This document shows, one piece after another, positions 8,083 through 15,809 of a stretch of DNA of 57,640 bases; positions within the stretch are counted from its first letter, which is position 1; each line of letters begins with the position of its first letter. The notes beneath the pieces are model-generated. The model had not been told where the DNA came from and made no database searches. It was given only the letters and a program-made list of their open reading frames with translations. Location: assembly GCA_037133495.1 (NCBI GenBank), contig JBAXOA010000016.1, positions 1-57,640 of the forward strand, read 5' to 3'. This DNA comes from JAAFHB01 sp037133495. Lineage in GTDB: Bacteria > Bacteroidota > Bacteroidia > Bacteroidales > Prolixibacteraceae. The position numbers and the translations under genes are program-made.

Positions 8083-10014
8083 ATGGCTGCAATCCGTATA
8101 AATTTTATTCTATTCGTCTTATTAAGCTCCTTTCATACCCTTTATGGCCAACAAGAAGTAAAAATTAACTTTGCCGCCAAAGGTCGTACCTACGAAGGAA
8201 TCGGTGCACTCAGTGCTGGAGCATCAACCCGTTTGCTGATGGATTATCCTGAACCTTTTCGAAGCCAGGTCCTCGACTTCCTCTTCAAACCCAAATACGG
8301 AGCCAGTCTTCAACACCTCAAAGTCGAGATTGGCGGTGATGTAAACTCAACCTGCGGAACCGAACCCAGCCATGCCCGTACCCGCGAAGAATTTGAAAAT
8401 CCCAAAGCTGAATATTTTCAGCGTGGTTACGAATGGTGGTTAATGAATGAGGCTAAAAAACGCAATCCTGAAATCTATCTCGATTGCCTGGAGTGGGGCG
8501 CTCCGGGCTGGATCGGCGAAGGAAAGTACTATTCGCAAGACAACATAAACTATATGATTTCGTTTATTAAGGGAGCAAAGAAATACCATAATCTGAATAT
8601 CGACTTTGCAGGAATCTGGAACGAGAGAATGTACAACATCGATTTTATCAAAAATCTGCGAAAGGCACTGAATGAAAACGGATTGAAGGCTGTAAAACTG
8701 GTTGCTGCCGATTTGTGCTGCCATCAGCAATGGCAAATTGCCGACGATATGAAACAAGACGAAGAACTTCGTAAATCAATTGATATCATAGGCGACCACT
8801 ATACTGAAAGGGACAGAGCCTATAACAGCAGTGAGAACGCCAAATCCTTCGGTATTCCCATCTGGAACAATGAAGGCGGACCATGGAAAGGCGATTGGGC
8901 AGGATTTGAATACCTGGCAAAAATGTACAACCGCGACTATATCGAAGGACGAATGACTAAGAATATCACCTGGAGCCTGATTACCTCCTATTTTAATAAC
9001 CTTTCGCTCCCCAATTCAGGACTGATGACAGCTAACACACCATGGTCGGGGTTTTATGAAGTCGAACCCGCTGTCTGGGTTGTGGCTCATACCACGCAGT
9101 TTGCCGATCCGGGCTGGAAATACATCGATTCAGGATGCGGATATCTCAATGGCAAAGGAAGTTTTGTGACTTTGGTTGCTCTATCTGCCAAACCCAATTT
9201 CAGCATTATTGCAGAAACGATGGATGCAACGCAACCCCAGACAACCACTTTCGAAATAAACAATACTTCAAAGGCAAAAAAAATATTCGTCTGGCGAACA
9301 ATAGTCAAAGGCAGTACTTTTGAACAACAAACACCTGTTCTTATAAAAAACAACAAGTTTACCGTGACCCTTCAGCCCAAAGCATTGTACACCTTCACCA
9401 CAACTACCGGACAGCAAAAAGCCATCGCCACACCTGCAGAAAATAAATCGTTTCCATTCCCGTTTAAGGCGGGTTTTGAAGATGAAAAACTATTGGCAAC
9501 CCCAAGATATTTTTCCGATCAAGGCGGTGCTTTTGAAGTCGTTAAAAGAAATGATCAGCAAGGTAATTGTCTGAGACAGGTGATTACAAAGAAAGCTATT
9601 GAATGGGAAGAAGGACCAATTTTCAACCAAACCGTCGTGGGAGACACATTGTGGACTGATTATTCGGTAAGCTGCGGGATATTTTTTCCGGAAGCATACA
9701 GCTATGCAACGATTTTGGCCCGGGCAACCGAAATGTACCGGTCGCACAAAATACCGGAAGCATACCTTTTAAAATTGCAATCTTCGGGCAAATGGGAATT
9801 AACAGCAGGAGCAAAAAAACTGGCTGCAGGATTGACGGTTTTAAATCCCCATAGCTGGCATACCATTTTGCTTGAGACAAAAGGAGATAAAATTAAAGCG
9901 AAGATTAACGGAAATATTGTGGCTGAGGTAACTGATTCAAAATACACGCATGGGATGATTGGGCTGGGAAGCAGTTTTAACCTTGTTGATTTTGATAATG
10001 TGGAAATAAAATGA
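8083..10014 (+). CDS. Secreted GH59 galactocerebrosidase-like beta-galactosidase
   Basis: 643 residues with a signal peptide (1-22, ending LYGQ). It resembles animal galactocerebrosidase (GALC): the opening EGIGALSAGASTRLL at 38-52, then a TIM-barrel with HLKVEIGGDVNST, WGAPGWIG and the acid/base Glu in FAGIWNERMYN (E181), and the nucleophile Glu in IPIWNNEGGPW (E264). After the barrel there is a beta-sandwich, and residues of about 470-643 form a LamG/concanavalin-like C-terminal domain, the same order as in GALC. Substrate in bacteria is not established; hydrolysis of a terminal beta-D-galactoside is expected by family. It follows the lipoprotein by 19 bases. Bacterial GH59 proteins are uncommon compared with GH2 or GH35 galactosidases. 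Confidence 0.88.
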   Translation: MAAIRINFILFVLLSSFHTLYGQQEVKINFAAKGRTYEGIGALSAGASTRLLMDYPEPFRSQVLDFLFKPKYGASLQHLKVEIGGDVNSTCGTEPSHARTREEFENPKAEYFQRGYEWWLMNEAKKRNPEIYLDCLEWGAPGWIGEGKYYSQDNINYMISFIKGAKKYHNLNIDFAGIWNERMYNIDFIKNLRKALNENGLKAVKLVAADLCCHQQWQIADDMKQDEELRKSIDIIGDHYTERDRAYNSSENAKSFGIPIWNNEGGPWKGDWAGFEYLAKMYNRDYIEGRMTKNITWSLITSYFNNLSLPNSGLMTANTPWSGFYEVEPAVWVVAHTTQFADPGWKYIDSGCGYLNGKGSFVTLVALSAKPNFSIIAETMDATQPQTTTFEINNTSKAKKIFVWRTIVKGSTFEQQTPVLIKNNKFTVTLQPKALYTFTTTTGQQKAIATPAENKSFPFPFKAGFEDEKLLATPRYFSDQGGAFEVVKRNDQQGNCLRQVITKKAIEWEEGPIFNQTVVGDTLWTDYSVSCGIFFPEAYSYATILARATEMYRSHKIPEAYLLKLQSSGKWELTAGAKKLAAGLTVLNPHSWHTILLETKGDKIKAKINGNIVAEVTDSKYTHGMIGLGSSFNLVDFDNVEIK

Positions 10015-10170
10015 GATGAGTTTGTACATGTTATAAAACATTTTTTTCCTATCGCAAAGCTTTGCGAAACCCATTGCGGAATATTAGTGGCTATAAATAT
10101 TTGTAAGAGAGGATATTATTGGCAATATTTGTATGGATTAAAAGAAATCTGCAATTTAAAAAAATAAAAA

Positions 10171-11145
10171 ATGAAACGAATTATTGTAGCCGGAGCCGGC
10201 GGATTTATCGGAGGACATTTATCCAGAAAATTAAAAGATATGGGTCATCATGTTAGAGCGGTTGATAAAAAACCCATGAATCAATGGTATCAGGTTCATA
10301 ACGACATCGATAATCTTGTGCTTGATCTCAACAGCAAAGAAAATTGTTACACGGCGCTAAATGGTTTTAACGAAGTATTTAATCTTGCAGCCGACATGGG
10401 GGGAATGGGTTTCATTGAAAATCACAAGGCTGAATGTATGCTGAGTGTACTGATCAACACCCATTTGCTGATGGCCGCCAAAGATTTGGGCATCGACCGG
10501 TTTTTCTATGCTTCATCAGCATGTGTATATAATGGCGACAAGCAGCAGGATACCCAAAATCCGGGTCTGAAAGAATCAGATGCCTATCCTGCCCAGGCAG
10601 AAGATGGGTACGGATGGGAAAAATTGTTCTCAGAGAGAATGTGCCGGCATTTTCGTGAAGATTATGGAATAAACACCCGCGTGGCCCGTTTCCACAATGT
10701 TTTCGGACCACACGGAACGTGGGATGGTGGCCGCGAAAAAGCACCGGCCGCAATGTGCCGTAAAGTTCTCGAAGCTGAATTATATGGAAAAGATGAGATC
10801 AACATCTGGGGTGATGGAGAGCAAACCCGGAGCTTTATGTACATCACCGAGTGCGTAGAAGGTATCCTTAAAATAATGTACAGCGATATTATTGATCCTA
10901 TCAATTTGGGAAGCAGCGAAATGGTATCTATCAACCAGCTGGTTGATATTGTCGAAAAGATCGGCAATATAAAACTGAAACGAACCTATGATCCGGATGC
11001 TCCAAAGGGAGTTCGCGGACGAAATAGTGATAATACGCTGATTCTTGAATTACTTGGCTGGGAACCAACTTTACCCCTGGCAACAGGGATGAAAGAAACC
11101 TACGACTGGATAAAGACTCAAATGACAAGTGGTGGCATTAAATAA
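10171..11145 (+). CDS. GDP-mannose 3,5-epimerase-like NAD-dependent epimerase
   Basis: Extended short-chain dehydrogenase of 324 residues. Rossmann motif GAGGFIGGHL at 8-17; catalytic Y147-x-x-x-K151 in DGYGWEKLF. It carries the features of plant GDP-mannose 3',5'-epimerase: NLAADMGGMGFI at 71-82, SSACVY with C118 (equivalent to the Arabidopsis Cys145 acid/base), GTWDGGREKAPAA with K190 (equivalent to Lys217), and GVRGRNSDN near the C-terminus. The expected reaction is GDP-D-mannose to GDP-L-galactose and GDP-L-gulose. Conservation of both C3/C5 acid/base residues makes a simple 4-epimerase unlikely. The stop codon lies 4 bases before the ATG of the kinase-nucleotidyltransferase fusion, so the two are almost certainly co-translated. 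The product's end use (glycan synthesis or another route) is unknown. Confidence 0.85.
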   Translation: MKRIIVAGAGGFIGGHLSRKLKDMGHHVRAVDKKPMNQWYQVHNDIDNLVLDLNSKENCYTALNGFNEVFNLAADMGGMGFIENHKAECMLSVLINTHLLMAAKDLGIDRFFYASSACVYNGDKQQDTQNPGLKESDAYPAQAEDGYGWEKLFSERMCRHFREDYGINTRVARFHNVFGPHGTWDGGREKAPAAMCRKVLEAELYGKDEINIWGDGEQTRSFMYITECVEGILKIMYSDIIDPINLGSSEMVSINQLVDIVEKIGNIKLKRTYDPDAPKGVRGRNSDNTLILELLGWEPTLPLATGMKETYDWIKTQMTSGGIK

Positions 11146-11149
11146 TTCC

Positions 11150-12286
11150 ATGAAGGATAAAAAGGTATTGGTCAGCGGATGTTACGACCTTCTTCACGCC
11201 GGACATATTGCTTTTTTTAAAACAGCAGCCCAATACGGCAAACTTTATGTGAGCATTGGGACAGATGATAATTTATTTCGCCTTAAAGGAAAGAAGCCTT
11301 ATTTTACTCAGGAAGAAAGGGTTTACATGGTGGGTGCAGTAAAATATGTGGCCGAAGCATTTGTTGCTTCAGGCGATGGGATACTTGACTTTGTAGAAGA
11401 TATGAAACGTATTCGGCCTGACTATTTTGTTGTAAATACAGATGGGTTCACAGAAGGAAAAAAGCAAATTTGCGATGAAAATAATGTAGAATTAATAGTT
11501 TTGGAGCGAATTCCGGAATCCGGACTACCTGCCAGATCTAGTTCCCAGTCGAAAAAAGATTTAAAACTACCCTACCGTTTGTGTCTGGCCGGTGGATGGC
11601 TGGATCAGCCGTGGGTTTCGCAGGTTCACCATGGATCATGTATTGTAGCGCAGATATGGCCTGATCACGACTTCAACGACAGATCGGGGATGGCTACCAG
11701 CTCACGCAAAATTGCCAGCGAATTATGGGGAGATAAATTCCCGGATGGTAACCCTGAACGCCTTGCCCGCTTAATTTTTGGTGCCGAAAATCCTCCGGGA
11801 TCCGAATATATTTCAGGAGCACAGGATCAGCTTGGCATTCTGATGCCGGGAGCCAACCGGCTGCATTTCGATGGTAAATACTGGCCTTCTAAAATTGAAT
11901 CTATAACGGATGCCGAAACCTGTGATTGGCTCTCGCGTGTGCTGCACCTGATCCCGCTAACTCCAAGACCCGAAGGCTACAACCCTTTACTGGTGAAAAA
12001 CCTGTCGTCTCAAAATGTTCAGGAACTTGCAGCAGCCGCTGACCTTTGCTGGGCTGGAATCATGGAACGTGACGTAAATAAACTAGGATCAGGAATGACA
12101 CAGACCTTCCTTTCATGGAAAAAAATGCTCCCTTACACTGTCCCCGATTCGATTTCAGAAGAGATGGATCTGAATTGGCTATCGAAATATCCGGGTGCCA
12201 TTACCTCTGGAAGTGGTGGCGGATATGTGATTGTTGCTTCAGAGGAGGAGATTCCCGGAGCAATAAAGATCAAAGTAAAATATTAA
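11150..12286 (+). CDS. Fused nucleotidylyltransferase (HxGH) / GHMP-type sugar kinase
   Basis: 378 residues from ATG 11150 (an in-frame GTG at 11129 would overlap the epimerase). Residues 1-140 are a cytidylyl/adenylyltransferase-like domain: SGCYDLLHAGHIAFF with HAGH at 16-19 and a distal GLPARSSSQSKK in place of the ISSTxIR motif. Residues 142-378 look like a GHMP kinase: LCLAGGWLDQP at 144-154, a possible phosphate loop SGMATSS at 179-185, YISGAQDQLG at 220-229 (compare GGRQDQ or GGWQDQ in heptose and fucose kinases) and the C-terminal glycine motif TSGSGGGYVIVA. The kinase is unusually short between its first and second motifs. By analogy it would phosphorylate a sugar at C1 and then couple it to a nucleotide. 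Substrate and nucleotide are unknown; HldE and FKP use the same logic with different folds or order. Confidence 0.75.
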   Translation: MKDKKVLVSGCYDLLHAGHIAFFKTAAQYGKLYVSIGTDDNLFRLKGKKPYFTQEERVYMVGAVKYVAEAFVASGDGILDFVEDMKRIRPDYFVVNTDGFTEGKKQICDENNVELIVLERIPESGLPARSSSQSKKDLKLPYRLCLAGGWLDQPWVSQVHHGSCIVAQIWPDHDFNDRSGMATSSRKIASELWGDKFPDGNPERLARLIFGAENPPGSEYISGAQDQLGILMPGANRLHFDGKYWPSKIESITDAETCDWLSRVLHLIPLTPRPEGYNPLLVKNLSSQNVQELAAAADLCWAGIMERDVNKLGSGMTQTFLSWKKMLPYTVPDSISEEMDLNWLSKYPGAITSGSGGGYVIVASEEEIPGAIKIKVKY

Positions 12287-12326
12287 AGGAAAATGAAAAA
12301 TAACTGACAATAAAAATTAACTGACA

Positions 12327-13826
12327 ATGAAAATCCTCACACAACTTTTCAAATTGGTGATTATGGTAATTGTGCTGGCATCTGTTCCATTTGGTCACCT
12401 GTTTTCACAAACATTCAAACCTACGGATGAGTCTTTCAAACAGTACAAATATCCCGAATGGTTCCGGGATGCAAAGTTCGGAATCTGGGCTCATTGGGGA
12501 CCTCAGGCAGTACCTCGTCAAGGCGACTGGTATGCCAGAAGAATGTACGAAGAGGGGGGCGACGCATACAAATATCATGTTGCACATTATGGACACCCAT
12601 CAAAATTCGGATATAAGGATATTATTCCATTGTGGAAAGCTGAACGGTGGGATCCTGAGAAATTAATGGCCCTTTACAAAAAAACCGGAGCAAAATACTT
12701 TGTGAGTATGGGTACGCATCATGATAATTTCTTCCTTTGGAACTCGAAAATTCACAAATGGAATGCGACGAAAATGGGTCCGATGAAAGACGTTTTAGGG
12801 ATTTGGCAGAAAGCAGCCCAAAAGGAAGGATTACGTTTTGGTGTCTCTGAACACTTAGGAGCCAGCTACACCTGGTTTCAGGCAAGCCACAGGGCCGATA
12901 AAAAAGGTCCGATGACAGGTGTGCCTTACGATGGATCAGACTCAAAATATGAAGATCTATATCATAAAAAAACCACGGCGGACGATAAAGACTGGCTAAC
13001 CACTGATGCTGGAAATCATCAGGAATGGTTGAAATCGATCACAGAATTGATTGACAATTATCACCCTGATTTGCTTTATTCGGATAGCAGATTTCCTTTC
13101 GACAACGTTGGCAGAGAGATGGTTTCACATTTTTACAACCAGGATATAAAAAAGAACGGAGGAAAGCTTGAAGCAGTTTATACCTGCAAGCAAACTTCGA
13201 ATGGGTTGTGGGTCGAAGACCTTGAAAGAGGTGTAAAGGATACTATTAATCCATTTCCATGGCAGACCGACACCTCAATTGGCGATTGGTATTACCGAAC
13301 AGGTCAGAAGTACAAAAGTCCGACCGAAGTAATCCAGATGCTTGTTGATATCGTAAGTAAAAACGGCAATCTGCTGATCAATGTTGTGCAGACACCTGAA
13401 GGTGATCTGGAACCCGATATGCTGACCATTTTAGATGGAATAGGCAAATGGATTGCCTCAAACGGCGAAGCAATTTATGGAACCCGTCCATGGAAAATCT
13501 ATGGCGAGAAACCAACTAATTCAAAAATCGTTAAAGCCGGAAATTTCAATGAAGATAAAGTGAAATACAGTGCCGGAGACATTCGGTTTACGAAAAAAGA
13601 CAATTCCATTTATGCTTTTTGTTTGGGAAAACCCACCTCATCGGTCCGGATTCTTTCTTTAGGCAAAAACTCAAAACTTAACGATCTGGCTGTGGCATCA
13701 GTGAAAATGCTGGGCAGCGATGAGAAGCTAATCTGGAAACAGGAGGCCAATGGACTCGTTATTAATAAACCTTCTAAACTTCCGGAATGGCAGGTTATTA
13801 CATTTAAGATTAACTTTGAAAAATAA
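12327..13826 (+). CDS. Secreted GH29 alpha-L-fucosidase
   Basis: 499 residues with an N-terminal signal peptide (1-28, ending GHLFSQ). Typical GH29 features: WFRDAKFGIWAHWGPQAVP near 45-63, the YFVSMGTHHDNF segment at 124-135 (KHHDGF in other members), and the nucleophile Asp in HPDLLYSDS (D253), followed by a C-terminal beta-sandwich. GH29 enzymes release alpha-L-fucose, and some act on alpha-L-galactosides. It sits between the kinase fusion and the thymidylate-synthase-like gene, 40 bases after the former. The start region is a 17-base tandem duplication (12301-12334): the upstream unit has ATA where the downstream unit has the ATG start, and a four-codon reading frame (12293-12307) precedes it. 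Confidence 0.88.
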   Translation: MKILTQLFKLVIMVIVLASVPFGHLFSQTFKPTDESFKQYKYPEWFRDAKFGIWAHWGPQAVPRQGDWYARRMYEEGGDAYKYHVAHYGHPSKFGYKDIIPLWKAERWDPEKLMALYKKTGAKYFVSMGTHHDNFFLWNSKIHKWNATKMGPMKDVLGIWQKAAQKEGLRFGVSEHLGASYTWFQASHRADKKGPMTGVPYDGSDSKYEDLYHKKTTADDKDWLTTDAGNHQEWLKSITELIDNYHPDLLYSDSRFPFDNVGREMVSHFYNQDIKKNGGKLEAVYTCKQTSNGLWVEDLERGVKDTINPFPWQTDTSIGDWYYRTGQKYKSPTEVIQMLVDIVSKNGNLLINVVQTPEGDLEPDMLTILDGIGKWIASNGEAIYGTRPWKIYGEKPTNSKIVKAGNFNEDKVKYSAGDIRFTKKDNSIYAFCLGKPTSSVRILSLGKNSKLNDLAVASVKMLGSDEKLIWKQEANGLVINKPSKLPEWQVITFKINFEK

Positions 13827-13887
13827 ACAAAGTATTGACATTAATAGATATTACGTTTTCAATAATGCTCCCATTTATTCAACAATT

Positions 13888-14775
13888 ATGAAAAATATTC
13901 CCGTTATTTCAATTACTGAAAAAACCCTGGCTGAAGCTTACGAAGCGGCCATCACAGCTCTTTACGAAAAAGGTACGCGCTTTAAGACACAGTACGACAA
14001 ACCAGAAGATCCTGAAAGTATGGATTGCACAATTAACATTACTGTTTTGGAGCCGGAAACCGACCCGATGATTCACATGGCATTCCCCGGAGGAATTGAA
14101 GACCTGAAGGAATATGTTATGGAGCTAAAAGGAATCAAAGATCACTGGACCAAAAACATGAATGATGAAAGTGATCAGCGATGGGAATATACCTATCATG
14201 GCAGGTTACAGAATTATGGAGTATGGAAAGATCTGGTCGACGGGACTTCACAGGAAGCCGGACCGTTTAAAGTTGATCAGGTTCAATCGGTAATAGATAA
14301 GTTGTCGAAACAGCCATTTACCCGCCAGGCACAAATGATTACCTGGATGCCAAATATCGATCTTGAATGTTATGACCCGCCATGCCTTCAGTCGCTATGG
14401 TACCGTATTCTCGAAGATGAAGAAGGTATTTACTGGCTCAATTGCAATATCCGTTTCCGGAGCAACGATGCCTGGGGAGCTAACTTCATGAACATGTTCG
14501 GTTATGTTCAATTCAATAAAGAGGTAATTGCTGCCGGTATTGCCCAAAAGACGGGAAAAACTGTAAAGCTGGGTCGCCTAAACTGGCAGGCCGATTCGTT
14601 TCACATTTATGGCAAAGACCTGAAAGTAGCCAAAGAGCGGCTTTTCGACCGCGTGAACGATATGAGCTTTGAAGAGCGAACGATGAATTTTAATGATGAA
14701 TATATCAGAGAGATGTATGATGACGCTGAGCAACAAATCATTAAAAAAATCAAAAACTACGACGAAAGCCACTAG
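13888..14775 (+). CDS. Thymidylate synthase / pyrimidine hydroxymethylase-like protein
   Basis: 295 residues from ATG 13888; the open frame extends upstream but overlaps the fucosidase. The thymidylate-synthase fold is recognisable: a nucleophile cysteine in YDPPCLQS (C166), the RSxD segment FRSNDAW (R191, S192, D194), an asparagine eight residues after the aspartate (N202, equivalent to ThyA N177), and DSFHIY with H239 and Y241. The usual Arg-Arg pair before the catalytic region is RQ (R146, Q147), and the closing C-terminal segment of ThyA is absent (the protein ends KNYDESH). Sequence around the N-terminal folate/nucleotide region (DLKEYVMELKG, HGRLQNYG) is unlike standard ThyA. It could be a divergent dTMP synthase or act on another pyrimidine nucleotide, as MilA does on CMP. 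Its placement in a sugar cluster is unexplained. Stop is TAG. Confidence 0.75.
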   Translation: MKNIPVISITEKTLAEAYEAAITALYEKGTRFKTQYDKPEDPESMDCTINITVLEPETDPMIHMAFPGGIEDLKEYVMELKGIKDHWTKNMNDESDQRWEYTYHGRLQNYGVWKDLVDGTSQEAGPFKVDQVQSVIDKLSKQPFTRQAQMITWMPNIDLECYDPPCLQSLWYRILEDEEGIYWLNCNIRFRSNDAWGANFMNMFGYVQFNKEVIAAGIAQKTGKTVKLGRLNWQADSFHIYGKDLKVAKERLFDRVNDMSFEERTMNFNDEYIREMYDDAEQQIIKKIKNYDESH

Positions 14776-14885
14776 GTAATTAATAATTTTCAATTTTAAA
14801 TGACCTTTATTGCTAATATACAAGCTTTTAGATAAAATAAAAGATCAATTCACAGAAAACGTTTAAAAGAAAATTATTTGTCGCT

Positions 14886-15704
14886 TTAAATCCATTCTGT
14901 CCAAATAAAATAATCGGCCGGAAAGTCGAAGACATGAGTTTGAGGCTCAGTTTTAAATAATCCGAATACGGATGAGCCGCTTCCCGACATGGAGGAATAT
15001 ACGGCTCCTCCCTTAATCAATTTGGATTTGATTTCGGCAATCTGTGGAAATAACCGAAATACAGAAGTTTCAAAATCATTAACCAGACAGTCCTGCCAGC
15101 TTTCGGGAGGCTGCTGAATTGCATCACGCAATGAAAACGTGGGAGAGCCGGGTGTAATACCTGCATATGCTTCTTTCGTCCCCACGCCAAACGGAGGTTT
15201 AACAAGTACCATAAAATAGCCGGTTAAAGAAAGATCAATATTTTGGAGCTTCTCTCCTATTCCACTTGCAAAGGCAGGCTTATTTTCCAGGAAGAAAGAA
15301 CAGTCAGCCCCCAGTCTGGTCGCATAAACCTTTAACTGAGTGACAGTCAAACCCAATTCAAAATAATCATTCAGTCCTTTCAACAGAAATGCGGCATCCG
15401 ATGAACCGCCACCGAGTCCGGCCCCAAACGGAATTACTTTATGCAAGTGAATATCCAATCCGGGAAGCGTTTGACCGGCAGCAAGCAAGCGGCAGGCTTT
15501 GACTACGATATTTTCTTCAAACCCAATATTCAATGGCAAACCTGAACTCGAAAAATCGATCCGATTATGCTTATTCTCAATAAATTCCAGACCATCCTTT
15601 AACCCGATCGGATAAAAAACCGTTTCGAGCTCATGATATCCATCAGCTCTTCTGCAGAGGATATTCAGTCCAAGATTAATCTTTGCGTTTGGAAACAGTA
15701 CCAT
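14886..15704 (-). CDS. ispE: 4-diphosphocytidyl-2-C-methyl-D-erythritol kinase
   Basis: Phosphorylates CDP-methylerythritol with ATP in the non-mevalonate isoprenoid pathway. 272 residues, full length. It is a GHMP kinase: N-terminal PNAKINLGLNI at 5-15, the ATP-binding glycine loop PFGAGLGGGSSDAAFL around 91-106, and the C-terminal MSGSGSSVFGLF motif. The start ATG at 15704 is clear. It is convergent with the thymidylate-synthase-like gene, with 110 bases between them and no obvious terminator hairpin. The upstream gap to gcvP holds one copy of the palindromic repeat. Confidence 0.95.
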   Translation of the reverse strand: MVLFPNAKINLGLNILCRRADGYHELETVFYPIGLKDGLEFIENKHNRIDFSSSGLPLNIGFEENIVVKACRLLAAGQTLPGLDIHLHKVIPFGAGLGGGSSDAAFLLKGLNDYFELGLTVTQLKVYATRLGADCSFFLENKPAFASGIGEKLQNIDLSLTGYFMVLVKPPFGVGTKEAYAGITPGSPTFSLRDAIQQPPESWQDCLVNDFETSVFRLFPQIAEIKSKLIKGGAVYSSMSGSGSSVFGLFKTEPQTHVFDFPADYFIWTEWI

Positions 15705-15762
15705 ATAATCAGATTTAAGCTTTTGGCCCAGCCAAGGATTTGAAATCCATTGGTTTAATTCC

Positions 15763-15793
15763 TAATTCCTTCCGCCAGCTGGCGGACCTAATT
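15763..15793 (+). repeat. 31-bp inverted repeat copy A with palindromic core, downstream of gcvP
   Basis: Contains the perfect 14-base palindrome CCGCCAGCTGGCGG at 15772-15785. Its full 31 bases are the exact reverse complement of 18729-18759 on the other side of gcvP. The flanks are AT-rich degenerate repeats of the TAATTCATCATTCC type. REP-like element; not part of a gene. Confidence 0.85.
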
Positions 15794-15809
15794 CATCATT
15801 CCTAATTCA

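Noticed and set aside
13888..14775. Ordinary housekeeping thyA without special interest
   Set aside because: Catalytic residues are present, but the Arg pair, the N-terminal half and the C-terminal end differ from standard ThyA, so I do not name it thyA. The ordinary reading cannot be excluded.
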